A DNA stretch of 64,000 bases, from NCBI RefSeq assembly GCF_023744375.2, contig NZ_CP146284.1, forward strand, positions 1,550,001 to 1,614,000, given 5' to 3'. The notes below the pieces were generated by a model. The model was given only the letters and a program-made list of their open reading frames with translations. It did not search any database and was not told the DNA's origin. The translations under genes and the position numbers were made by a program. Source of the stretch: Parabacteroides sp. AD58 (GTDB lineage Bacteria; Bacteroidota; Bacteroidia; Bacteroidales; Tannerellaceae). Below are positions 1-8,169 of this stretch, piece after piece. Numbering within the stretch: position 1 is the stretch's first letter; every line of letters starts with the position of its first letter.

Positions 1-327
1 GAACAGGCCATCGGACAGGCCTTTGGTGCCCGTCTGATTAACTTGAAAGACGTTTATCATGGCATCGCTTCTCCGATACAGGTAACCGTTCCCGACCCGC
101 TCTTTGCCGGCATGGGCGAAACCTTTACCGCCGGACGTTACCACTCATGGGTAGTCGATCCCACCGATTTGCCTTCGTGCCTCGAAGTAATCGCCAAAGA
201 CGCGGAAGGCGGACAAATCATGGGTCTCAGACATAAGACCTACGATGTAAAGGGAATTCAGTTTCATCCCGAATCGGTGCTGACTCCTAACGGCAAACAA
301 ATTATTAGTAACTGGTTAAAAGCTTAA
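1..327 (+). CDS. trpG: Anthranilate synthase component II, glutamine amidotransferase (5' truncated by window edge)
   Basis: C-terminal 108 residues of the class I glutamine amidotransferase subunit that delivers ammonia to TrpE to form anthranilate from chorismate. The reading frame is open from base 1. The His and Glu of the Cys-His-Glu triad lie in the visible stretch GIQFHPESVLTPNG near the end, and GRYHSWVV matches the conserved middle of the family. The catalytic Cys would lie upstream of the window. The stop is 4 bp before trpD, in an operon trpG-D-C-F-A. In Bacteroidales trpB and trpE usually precede trpG, so they are expected just outside the window. Confidence 0.95.
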   Translation, partial: EQAIGQAFGARLINLKDVYHGIASPIQVTVPDPLFAGMGETFTAGRYHSWVVDPTDLPSCLEVIAKDAEGGQIMGLRHKTYDVKGIQFHPESVLTPNGKQIISNWLKA

Positions 328-331
328 AGAC

Positions 332-1327
332 ATGAAAGATATATTATATAGACTTTTCGAACATCAATATCTCGGAAAAGAAGAATCCCGGCAGATTCTG
401 CAGCAAATAGCCTTGGGAAAGTACAACGACGCACAGATTGCCAGTCTGATCACGGTTTTCCTGATGCGAAACATCTCGGTAGAAGAACTCTGCGGATTCA
501 GGGAAGCTCTGCTGGAAATGCGTAAACCGGTAGATCTGAATGAATACAAACCCATCGATATTGTAGGGACCGGTGGTGACGGCAAGAACACGTTCAACAT
601 CAGTACGACTGCCTGCTTCGTCGTAGCCGGTGCCGGTTACAATGTAGTCAAGCATGGAAACTACGGAGCTACTTCGGTAAGTGGAGCCAGTAACGTCATG
701 GAACAGCACGGGGTTAAGTTTACAACCGACATAAACCGCCTCAGACAGTCGTTGGATGTATGTCACATTGCTTACCTGCATGCGCCATTGTTCAATCCGG
801 CGTTGAAAGCTGTCGCACCCGTTCGCAAGAACCTCGGTGTCCGCAGTTTCTTCAATATGCTGGGTCCGCTCGTCAATCCGGTCATTCCGACCTATCAGTT
901 GTTAGGTGTTTACAACTTGCCGCTTCTCCGTTTGTATAACTATACCTATCAGGAAAGCGGTACACGCTTTGCCATTGTTCACAGTCTGGACGGATATGAT
1001 GAAATATCATTGACAGGCGAATTCAAATTGGCTACGCCGGATAAAGAAAAACTCTATACACCGGAGATGTTAGGTTTCAAGAGATGCCAGGAAGCCGACC
1101 TGGACGGAGGAGAAACAGCCGAAGCCGCAGCCCGTATCTTCGATGCCATTCTGGAAGGACATGCGACTGAAGCACAAACCAACTGCGTTATAGCCAACGC
1201 TGCTTTTGCCATTCAGGTCATCCATCCGGAGAAAAAGATAGAAGAATGTTTGTACGAAGCTCGTCAATCTTTGGAAAGTAAGCAGGCATTGGCTACCTTT
1301 CGGAAGTTTTTGAGCTTAAATCAGTAA
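332..1327 (+). CDS. trpD: Anthranilate phosphoribosyltransferase
   Basis: Transfers phosphoribose from PRPP to anthranilate, the second step of tryptophan synthesis. It has 331 residues, normal for the family. The PRPP-binding glycine motif GTGGDGKNTFNIS lies near residues 79-91, followed by KHGNYGATSVSGAS, the anthranilate/PRPP loop, here with YGA where many homologues have a shorter KHGNRxxSS form. An N-terminal helical domain precedes it. It sits 4 bp after trpG and 4 bp before trpC, so translation is probably coupled. No frame damage is seen. Confidence 0.96.
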   Translation: MKDILYRLFEHQYLGKEESRQILQQIALGKYNDAQIASLITVFLMRNISVEELCGFREALLEMRKPVDLNEYKPIDIVGTGGDGKNTFNISTTACFVVAGAGYNVVKHGNYGATSVSGASNVMEQHGVKFTTDINRLRQSLDVCHIAYLHAPLFNPALKAVAPVRKNLGVRSFFNMLGPLVNPVIPTYQLLGVYNLPLLRLYNYTYQESGTRFAIVHSLDGYDEISLTGEFKLATPDKEKLYTPEMLGFKRCQEADLDGGETAEAAARIFDAILEGHATEAQTNCVIANAAFAIQVIHPEKKIEECLYEARQSLESKQALATFRKFLSLNQ

Positions 1328-1331
1328 ATCA

Positions 1332-2159
1332 ATGAAACACGATATTTTAGAAGAGATTGTCGCTCATAAGAAAATTGAACTGCAGCACCAGAAAAAGGCG
1401 GTTCCGTTGCATATTATGCTAGGCCTGGCCAGCGAAAATATGGATCGGCCCACCTACTCCATGCGGGAATCGTTAGAGAAATCAGACAGCAGCATCATTG
1501 CAGAGTTCAAGAGAAAGAGTCCGTCAAAAGGATGGCTGCACCCGAAAGCTGTGGTTTCAGACATCATCCCCGCCTATCAGGCCAACGGAGCATCAGCCTG
1601 CTCCATCCTGACAGACGAGCATTTCTTCGGAGGTTCATTAGGCGATCTGAAAAAAGCCCGCCAGCTGACGACGTTACCGTTGCTCCGCAAAGATTTTGTC
1701 CTCGAGAGTTACCAGCTGTTCCAGGCAAAAGCCATGGGAGCTGATGCCGTCTTGCTGATTGCTGCCATTCTGAATCCGGAAGACTGCGAGATGCTTGCCA
1801 ATACAGCGCATACATTAGGTCTGGAAGTACTCCTCGAAATCCACCGGGAAGAAGAACTGAAATGCCTGAATCCTTACGTCGATATGTTAGGAATCAACAA
1901 CCGGAACTTGGGATCGTTTGACACACAAGTCAATCACTCCCTCGATTTGCTCCCGGCTGTACAAGCCTACTTACAAAAGGAAAAGGTATACACGCCGTTG
2001 CTGATTACCGAAAGTGGCATTCGCGACCCCAAGGATGTAATCCGTCTGCGTCAGGAAGGATTCCGGGGCTTTCTGATTGGAGAGACCTTTATGAAAACTG
2101 AAAATCCGGGTGAAACTTTACGAAGCTTCATCCAAACATGTACGAGTCATGCTGATTAA
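1332..2159 (+). CDS. trpC: Indole-3-glycerol-phosphate synthase
   Basis: Converts CdRP to indole-3-glycerol phosphate. This is a (beta/alpha)8 barrel of 275 residues. Visible family motifs are IIAEFKRKSPSKG (catalytic Lys), LLRKDFVLE, LGINNRNL and LLITESGI, in the expected order. It is a stand-alone enzyme, not the TrpC-TrpF fusion of enteric bacteria, because trpF follows as a separate overlapping gene. The 3' end overlaps the chosen trpF start by 11 bp. Confidence 0.96.
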   Translation: MKHDILEEIVAHKKIELQHQKKAVPLHIMLGLASENMDRPTYSMRESLEKSDSSIIAEFKRKSPSKGWLHPKAVVSDIIPAYQANGASACSILTDEHFFGGSLGDLKKARQLTTLPLLRKDFVLESYQLFQAKAMGADAVLLIAAILNPEDCEMLANTAHTLGLEVLLEIHREEELKCLNPYVDMLGINNRNLGSFDTQVNHSLDLLPAVQAYLQKEKVYTPLLITESGIRDPKDVIRLRQEGFRGFLIGETFMKTENPGETLRSFIQTCTSHAD

Positions 2160-2766
2160 AGTTTGTGGCATGCGCCAGGCTGCCAATATACGCGATGTTG
2201 CCGCCTGCGGCATTCAATGGATGGGATTCATCTTCTATCCAAAGTCTCCGCGGTATTTCCAGGAGACAAGCATTGAACTCCCGGATAACATCCGTAAAGT
2301 CGGCGTCTTTGTCAATGCCGATTCGGCAGAAATGCTACCTATATATAATAGGTATAAGCTGGATTATCTCCAGCTGCACGGGAACGAATCGCCGGAGTTA
2401 TGCCAAGAGCTTCGGGAGAAAGGATACAGAATCATCAAAGCAATCTCTGTCTCTACCGAAGAAGACATCCGCAAAACCGAAGCCTATGAACCGGCAGTCG
2501 ATTACTTTCTGTTCGATACCCGCTGCACAGGTTATGGAGGTTCCGGACAAGCCTTCGACTGGTCCGTGCTGAAGCATTACAAAGGTCAGACACCTTTCCT
2601 GCTCAGTGGAGGAATCCGCCTCGAGCTGCTTCCGCAACTGCTCCGTTTCAGTCATCCGCAACTCATCGGATTCGACCTGAACAGTGGTTTTGAGTCAGCG
2701 CCCGGTCTTAAAGACGCGACACGTATTCAATCATTTATCAACCAATTAAAACAAACAAACGTATGA
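2149..2766 (+). CDS. trpF: Phosphoribosylanthranilate isomerase
   Basis: Amadori rearrangement of PRA to CdRP. Start chosen at the ATG that opens MLIKVCGMR, because the family begins with this Cys-containing strand; a longer in-frame start at 2110 would add 13 unsupported residues inside trpC. The result is 205 residues, the usual size. The general acid/base residues are visible as KVCGMR (Cys) and DYFLFDT (Asp), and the phosphate-binding LLSGGI is near residue 165. The stop overlaps the trpA start as ATGA, a sign of translational coupling. Confidence 0.95.
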   Translation: MLIKVCGMRQAANIRDVAACGIQWMGFIFYPKSPRYFQETSIELPDNIRKVGVFVNADSAEMLPIYNRYKLDYLQLHGNESPELCQELREKGYRIIKAISVSTEEDIRKTEAYEPAVDYFLFDTRCTGYGGSGQAFDWSVLKHYKGQTPFLLSGGIRLELLPQLLRFSHPQLIGFDLNSGFESAPGLKDATRIQSFINQLKQTNV

Positions 2767-3545
2767 ACCGAATTAATCAATTATTTCAAGATAGAACAAA
2801 ACCGGTACTTTCCATTTATTATCCGGCCGGTTATCCCAACTTAAATGACACAACGACCGTTCTGCATACCTTGCAGCAGAAAGGTATTGACCTGGTAGAA
2901 ATCGGTATTCCTTTTTCAGATCCGATGGCCGACGGTCCTGTCATTCAGGAAGCTTCTACCAAGGCACTACGCAACGGTATCAGTCTGCGGTTACTTTTCC
3001 AGCAAATAAAAGACATCCGTAAAGAAGGCATTACCATGCCTGTTATTCTGATGGGTTATCTGAATCCGATCATGCAATTCGGCTTTGAACCCTTCTGCCA
3101 AACCTGTGCTGAAATCGGAATAGACGGTATTATCATTCCGGATCTTCCTTTCGCCGATTACCTGGAAAACTACAAACCGGTTGCCGACCAATACGGTCTG
3201 AACATGATCATGCTGATTACTCCCGAAACATCCGATGAACGCATCCGCCAAATCGACGAACATACCGACGGATTCATCTACATGGTATCCAGCGCCGCTA
3301 CGACAGGTATGCAAAAAGACTTTGAGTCACAAAAGCAACATTACTTCAAACGGATCAAGGAACTGAAGCTAAAACATCCGTATCTGATCGGTTTCGGCAT
3401 CAGCAACAAGGCCACTTACGACGCTGCTACCCAAAATTCGTTCGGAGGCATTATCGGAAGTAAATTTGTTCAGCTCCTAAAGACAGAACCCAGCATTGAT
3501 GCGGCAGTCGACAAACTACTTCAAGCCATCCACACAGACTGTTAA
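2763..3545 (+). CDS. trpA: Tryptophan synthase alpha subunit
   Basis: Cleaves indole-3-glycerol phosphate and channels indole to TrpB. It has 260 residues. The motif LVEIGIPFSDPMADGPVIQ carries the catalytic Glu and Asp. Later YMVSSAATTGMQ and LIGFGISN correspond to the flexible loop and phosphate site. It is the last gene of the visible trp operon, and an inverted repeat follows at 3574-3615. TrpB is not in the window and is presumably at the operon front. Confidence 0.96.
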   Translation: MNRINQLFQDRTKPVLSIYYPAGYPNLNDTTTVLHTLQQKGIDLVEIGIPFSDPMADGPVIQEASTKALRNGISLRLLFQQIKDIRKEGITMPVILMGYLNPIMQFGFEPFCQTCAEIGIDGIIIPDLPFADYLENYKPVADQYGLNMIMLITPETSDERIRQIDEHTDGFIYMVSSAATTGMQKDFESQKQHYFKRIKELKLKHPYLIGFGISNKATYDAATQNSFGGIIGSKFVQLLKTEPSIDAAVDKLLQAIHTDC

Positions 3546-3573
3546 AGGCAGAAGCTTTTTCAATAGATAAACA

Positions 3574-3615
3574 AATCCGGTAAAAGTACTCTATCACAGG
3601 AGCTTTTACCGGATT
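3574..3615 (+). terminator. Inverted repeat after trpA
   Basis: 13-bp perfect stem, AATCCGGTAAAAG paired with CTTTTACCGGATT, 16-nt loop, 28 bp after the trpA stop. It lacks a U-tract, so its efficiency as a terminator is uncertain; it may mainly protect the transcript end. Confidence 0.55.
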
Positions 3616-3671
3616 ATCGGTTTATAAAGGAAGAAAAATCCTCTACCAATGATAAATTTTCCTTCAGAAAG

Positions 3672-3702
3672 TTTGCACAATCAAAAATAATCCTTACCTT
3701 TG
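3672..3702 (+). promoter_or_regulatory. Bacteroidetes-type promoter for tRNA-Ser
   Basis: TTTG at 3672-3675 and TACCTTTG at 3695-3702 are separated by 19 bp, matching the -33 TTTG / -7 TAnnTTTG form of the Bacteroides primary sigma factor. It lies 47 bp before the tRNA. Confidence 0.8.
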
Positions 3703-3749
3703 CACCGCAATTGAGAACAAAACGATTGCAATACATGTTGGAAACGACT

Positions 3750-3835
<86 letters not shown>

Positions 3836-3870
3836 TGAAACCTAAGACATTAGGTAGTCAAATTAAGACA

Positions 3871-3905
3871 AGTCCCGTAAAATCAACGTTTTACGGGACT
3901 TTTTC
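3871..3905 (+). terminator. Rho-independent terminator after tRNA-Ser
   Basis: 12-bp perfect stem AGTCCCGTAAAA / TTTTACGGGACT with a 6-nt loop, followed by TTTTTC. It lies 37 nt past the tRNA end. The remaining 3906-4135 stretch shows no gene. Confidence 0.85.
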
Positions 3906-4135
3906 TATTTATCCGGTGGACAACCGAAAGACATTAAAATGCCCACTTCAGACAAAGTTCCGTTACTAAATCGTTACTAAAAAATAGCCTATAAAAATAG
4001 TAACGATTTTCGATGTAAGTCCTTGATTTGTCGCTCATTGACGTTCAAATGTCTGCTTGTAACCCAATTATTAATTATTCCTTTGCAGAGGGAAGTCATT
4101 ACACCCACTGTAACGGAGCTAAATTAAAAAAGGAT

Positions 4136-5223
4136 ATGAGTAAGAGTACATTTAAGATTCTATTCTATCTAAGAAAGAATCAGGTAAACAAAGACGGAAC
4201 AGTTTGTATTATGATTCGTTTGTCACTTAACGGTGAAATCACACAGTTCAGTTCTAAACTGAGCGTGAAGCCGGATGCCTGGGATACAGTTTTGGGCAAG
4301 GCGAAAGGAAATACACAGAAAGCCCGCCAGTTGAATGAAACATTGGAGGACATCCGTGCTTCGCTGAAAAACCACTACCGGGATATTGAAGTGCATGAGT
4401 CATTCGTAACGGTAGAAAAAATACGCAATGCGTTTTTGGGAATAACGGCGAAACAAAGAACACTGCTGGAACTTTTCAAGAAACACAATGAGGATGCAAG
4501 AAAACTGGTCGGCATCAGCAAGACTCCTGCTACCCTCGCGAAATATGACCGCTGCTACCGGAGGCTGGAGGAATTTATGAAAGTGAAATACAATATTTCG
4601 GATATATCACTGAAGGAAATCGGCCACATGTTCATTACGGACTTCGAGAACTATCTGAGAACGGAAAGCAAATGCAATGAGAATACTACGGCAAAATTCA
4701 TGCAGACGTTCAAGATGATTGTAATCATCGCCAAAAACAACGGTTGGATTTATACTGACCCGTTTTCAAATTATAAAATCAGACTGAAACGTGTGGACAG
4801 GGGCTATCTGACGGATGCGGAACTGCAAAAGATAATGAAGAAGAAGTTCCCGACTAAAAGACTGGAACAGGTACGGGACGTGTTCCTGTTCTCCTGTTAT
4901 ACGGGATTGTCATATGTGGACGTGAAGGAACTGAAGGCAAGCGACATCAGAATCTCGTTTGACGGGAAGCCGTGGATCATGACGCACCGTCATAAGACAG
5001 ATACTCGGTAAACGTACCGCTGCTGAAGATACCGCAGGCGATACTCCAGAAATATGAAGGTCAGTTGCTGCCTGTGCTGAGCAATCAAAAACTTAATTCA
5101 TACTTAAAAGAGATTGCGGATTTGTGCGGTATAAATAAAAATATTACCTTCCACCTGGCTAGGCATTGTATCTTTTCTTATTTATTGAAAATAAAGAACT
5201 TACAAAGTACATTTATAGACTAA
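4136..5223 (+). pseudogene. Tyrosine site-specific recombinase (integrase), frameshifted and C-terminally truncated
   Basis: Start chosen at the ATG opening MSKSTFKILFYLRKNQ, the usual beginning of Bacteroidetes integrases; an upstream in-frame start at 4028 adds an unrelated 36 residues. The arm-binding domain (about 1-100), core-binding SAM-like domain (about 105-205) and first part of the catalytic domain are present. FSCYTGLSYVDV has Ser where most tyrosine recombinases have Arg I, as in IntDOT of CTnDOT. The frame breaks near 5005-5012: reading one frame over restores VNVPLLKIPQAILQKYEGQ and later ITFHLARH (box II His-x-x-Arg). Similarity stops abruptly after that His at about 5166 and 18 unrelated codons lead to a stop, so the catalytic Tyr is absent. 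It cannot be an active recombinase as it stands. Confidence 0.85.
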
Positions 5224-5299
5224 GGTAACGATTTAGAAACGAGCTAATTTACATTTTCTTCCTTATTCTGCATCATTCAAAAAACGTATATTTGCATGT

Positions 5300-5402
5300 G
5301 TAAAGTTACATTTTTCTGTTCTGTAAACAAAATATTTGGCTATATATTCTTCAAATAAAAAGAGTCATATCATTTCGAAAGACCTAATACGACCCTTTTT
5401 TA
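5300..5402 (+). ncRNA. Candidate short transcript next to the defence operon
   Basis: Inference only. TATATTTG at 5287-5294 matches the Bacteroidetes -7 box; no clear -33 TTTG is present. About 100 nt downstream lies a hairpin with a T-run. There is no ORF between. It could be a small RNA or merely a promoter-like A/T-rich word. Confidence 0.2.
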
Positions 5403-5405
5403 TAT
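5357..5405. terminator. Imperfect bidirectional terminator
   Basis: AAAAAGAGTCATAT (5357-5370) pairs imperfectly with AATACGACCCTTTTT (5386-5400). There is a T-run on either strand. It lies beyond the last gene of the leftward defence operon. Confidence 0.5.
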
Positions 5406-5535
5406 TTATTAAAATATATAGCTTTTTATATTGATTTATATTTTAATATTGCTTCAAGTGTAAGTATTTATACAATAAAAGTTTAAACATCTAATAAATT
5501 CCTTTTAATCTACATATTCTAAAATACCATTATTA

Positions 5536-7161
5536 TCACTTATTATTTGTTTGAATATTCCATGATTTTCCATATAGTTCCATTCCCCCTGGTGCTATAT
5601 TTAAAACTGTACATTTTTTTAATATATCAACAGTTCTTTTAGAAAATGAATTGATATGATCAAATGCTATAAATACTTGTTTTGATTTGAAAGAGGCATA
5701 ATTCATAATAATGTTATCTATAGTATCATCTTCAATGTTCTTAAAAAGAATTGTATCATGAATAACAAAAGGCAAATCTGTTAGATGTAGAAAACTCAAA
5801 TCTGTTAAAATTGTACTTTTGTATTTAGAGCCAGCCCCCGTGTCATTGGGTATAAAGAAATCGTATGAAGATTCATGTAATGCAAATTGAGGTGAGTTTT
5901 TTCGCGGACTAACGCTCTCACTTAGTGCAGATAATTCATTGTTTAATTGTTGTTGAATATCAGTTAGTACCTTATGGATCATTACTGAAAAATTTTCCGC
6001 AGCTGTTTTTTTATCCTGATTATATTGATTATATTTATCGGAATCTTCAATGTTTTTAATTAGTTTATCTTTTTGCGTTTTCAGCTTTATTAAGTTATCA
6101 ACAGCCAAGGATACAGCATTTTTGCTATTTAAAATACTCTCAATATCTTTATTCAGATGCTCCATTTGAATATTATAATCAGATATGAGATTTTTACATG
6201 TTTTTATTTCTGAAATAATTTTTGTTTTTAATATTCCTATTAACCGTTCATGAAAATCATTTATTTTATCTACTTCTTTAATATTTATAGTTGGAAAATA
6301 AATAGATAATTGCGTTGTATCAACAACACATTTTTCTTTTGATAAATTTAAGCTCCTCTCCAATCTATAAAGTTTATATTTTTGCTTTGACAATAATGTT
6401 TCAAGTATATGCTGTTGCTGTTTTTGAATAGAGATCGCTTCCAATTGCTGATTACTTAAATTAACAGACATACTGGACAATTGAGAAGTAATACTTTCAA
6501 TCCCTGTATTACATATTTCTATTTCACGTTCTTTTTCTATTCTGTCTTTTTTTGAAAGTGTTTGACTAACAAGTTTCATACCTTGAGCAGATTTAAACGT
6601 CTTCAAACGCCTTGCTGTTTCTTCTTTAACCAATTTTTGTTCCTCTACATCATCAAATTTATCAAATATTTTAAGAACACGAATAATTGATTTATTTCCA
6701 GCTTCACCTGTTATTAAATCCAAAGGTTTCTTTTCATTTAGGTTTTCTTTTCCATAAATACGAGAAAAAAGACTAACATAATCTCGGAAAGAAAGGGAAT
6801 TATGACTTATTTTATAATTTCGCAACAGAAAAGAATAAAATTTTTCAATGGAATATTCTTCTATTACCTCATATTGATCATTACAAACATAAATAGTATT
6901 TGGTGTAGATGTATTCCTTTTAAAATAATATCCTATTCCATTAAAAACGTGACAGAAAAATATATCATGATGACCTACATTAGTCAAAATGTCATCCTGT
7001 CTGGCATAAGTAAATCCACCAAAAGCAAAATCTATAACTAATAAAGCACTAGATTTTCCTATTGAATTTGAAGCATTTTCATCACCTGAAATTACATTGA
7101 GACCATTATGCAGATATATAGTCTTTTGAGCAAATTGCTCGCATTTTATTTCTTTTAACAT
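5536..7161 (-). CDS. ABC-type ATPase of an ABC-three-component (ABC-3C) system, DUF2326-like
   Basis: 541 residues with SMC/RecN-like layout. The N-terminal P-loop region reads SGDENASNSIGKSS (Walker A near residues 32-38). A central coiled-coil-rich stretch of about 200-400 is rich in K, E, Q and L. The C-terminal Walker B-like strand QVFIAFDH is followed by a D-loop. It is not a transporter: no membrane segments. The overall pattern fits the DUF2326/ABC-3C ATPases catalogued as components of bacterial conflict systems, where the ATPase is thought to sense invading nucleic acid or protein and trigger an effector. Last gene of a five-gene leftward operon; its start overlaps the middle-component gene by 7 bp. 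Family assignment is from motif pattern and context; function in defence is inference. Confidence 0.75.
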   Translation of the reverse strand: MLKEIKCEQFAQKTIYLHNGLNVISGDENASNSIGKSSALLVIDFAFGGFTYARQDDILTNVGHHDIFFCHVFNGIGYYFKRNTSTPNTIYVCNDQYEVIEEYSIEKFYSFLLRNYKISHNSLSFRDYVSLFSRIYGKENLNEKKPLDLITGEAGNKSIIRVLKIFDKFDDVEEQKLVKEETARRLKTFKSAQGMKLVSQTLSKKDRIEKEREIEICNTGIESITSQLSSMSVNLSNQQLEAISIQKQQQHILETLLSKQKYKLYRLERSLNLSKEKCVVDTTQLSIYFPTINIKEVDKINDFHERLIGILKTKIISEIKTCKNLISDYNIQMEHLNKDIESILNSKNAVSLAVDNLIKLKTQKDKLIKNIEDSDKYNQYNQDKKTAAENFSVMIHKVLTDIQQQLNNELSALSESVSPRKNSPQFALHESSYDFFIPNDTGAGSKYKSTILTDLSFLHLTDLPFVIHDTILFKNIEDDTIDNIIMNYASFKSKQVFIAFDHINSFSKRTVDILKKCTVLNIAPGGMELYGKSWNIQTNNK

Positions 7162-7379
7162 ATCGTTCTAATTATTTGATTTTCATCTATGGATATATAA
7201 GAAATCGCATAAAGATTTGTCATGGCCTCAACAAATTCTACAACATCCATAGTATGAGATACTGAATTTTGTAATTGAATGCATGAAATACCATCAGTAG
7301 GTATTAATTTAACAATTTCAAGCATAGACATTAATATACTATCTTTTACAGGTATTAGCTTACTTGGAAAGTTCTTCAT
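7155..7379 (-). CDS. ABC-3C system middle component (small helical protein)
   Basis: 74 residues from the chosen ATG opening MKNFPSKLIPVKDSIL; a longer start at 7400 adds seven residues. The pattern of this opening, followed by a central helix pair and VEFVEAMTNLYAISYISID near the end, resembles small ABC-3C middle components, which are 70-80 residues and always sit next to the ATPase gene. It overlaps the HNH gene upstream by 20 bp and the ATPase gene downstream by 7 bp, so the three are translationally coupled. It probably bridges the ATPase and effector; that role is known for the system type, not shown here. Confidence 0.65.
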   Translation of the reverse strand: MKNFPSKLIPVKDSILMSMLEIVKLIPTDGISCIQLQNSVSHTMDVVEFVEAMTNLYAISYISIDENQIIRTIC

Positions 7380-8148
7380 AAATTTCACAATCTTGGACAA
7401 AAAATGACACCATAATCTGACAAGCTTCTACATCACAGCCTGTCTTACGTTCAAACCAATTTGTCATTTGTTTATAAATTTCTTTTTTATCTAATCCTTT
7501 ATCTCTTAACATACAATATGCATGTCTAATATTGAAAGCCATAGTGTCAAAACTAAACGATCCATAAGGTAAATTTGAAAATTCTTGCCTTATAAATGTA
7601 AAGTATAATAAGACTTCATTTTCGATTCTTCGTCGCATTAACATATATTTATCTTCTATCTTTTCTGAGACTTTCAAAGCGTTATACTCCAATTTTTCTA
7701 ATTCTCCTATTTCAGAATCAGAAATAATGCCAAGTCTATTAATGATTTTTGAAATTTCAGATTCTATATTTTTATCGGCAATAAGTTTTTTTGCTTCTAA
7801 TGCTCTATGTTTTGCAGCTTTTAAATCAAACATCTCATTATACAATTCAACGCTTTTATTATCATCATAAAATTTGTGACAATTATGGCACAAAGCTATT
7901 TTGTTTAATGGATCTTCTGAATTAACTCCTGCTGTCCGTACATCTCTCAACATAACTTTTTCCGCAGGAGTTGGACTATTAGGAAACACATGAGCTATCT
8001 CACAACCCTTAACATATCTACCCGCTTTAGTTATAGAAAATGGAGCTCCGCATTTAGGACAACAGCTATCAACTTCCTCTAAATATAGGTAATATTCAGA
8101 TGGTGTTGGATTCCTTCTATCAATGCAATATGTATCAAAATTAACCAT
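7360..8148 (-). CDS. HNH endonuclease-like ABC-3C effector protein
   Basis: 262 residues. The N-terminal part (about 25-120) has a zinc-bound HNH fold: CPKCGAPF, then EIAHVFPNSPT carrying the first His, then NKIALCHNCHKFYD with the second CxxC and final His. A helical linker of about 125-175 leads to a C-terminal region with LPYGSFSFDTMAFNIRHAY, the kind of conserved C-terminal domain found on ABC-3C effectors. Predicted activity is DNA or RNA cleavage once the ATPase is triggered, by analogy with Septu (ATPase PtuA plus HNH PtuB). The start is 21 bp after the GHKL ATPase stop and the end overlaps the middle component. I am confident of HNH, less so of the C-terminal domain name. Confidence 0.75.
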   Translation of the reverse strand: MVNFDTYCIDRRNPTPSEYYLYLEEVDSCCPKCGAPFSITKAGRYVKGCEIAHVFPNSPTPAEKVMLRDVRTAGVNSEDPLNKIALCHNCHKFYDDNKSVELYNEMFDLKAAKHRALEAKKLIADKNIESEISKIINRLGIISDSEIGELEKLEYNALKVSEKIEDKYMLMRRRIENEVLLYFTFIRQEFSNLPYGSFSFDTMAFNIRHAYCMLRDKGLDKKEIYKQMTNWFERKTGCDVEACQIMVSFFVQDCEIYEELSK

Positions 8149-8169
8149 ATATATTCTTGCAAATTTATT

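Larger units (their letters stand above)
5224..5535. other. AT-rich gap between integrase remnant and defence operon
   Basis: No protein gene is seen. It contains a rightward promoter-like TATATTTG (5287-5294) and a bidirectional hairpin terminator (5357-5405). The integrase similarity break at 5166 shows that this stretch was joined by a rearrangement. Confidence 0.6.

Noticed and set aside
344..781. Leftward 145-codon frame antisense to trpD
   Set aside because: Shadow of a strongly conserved gene on the other strand; no recognisable domain.
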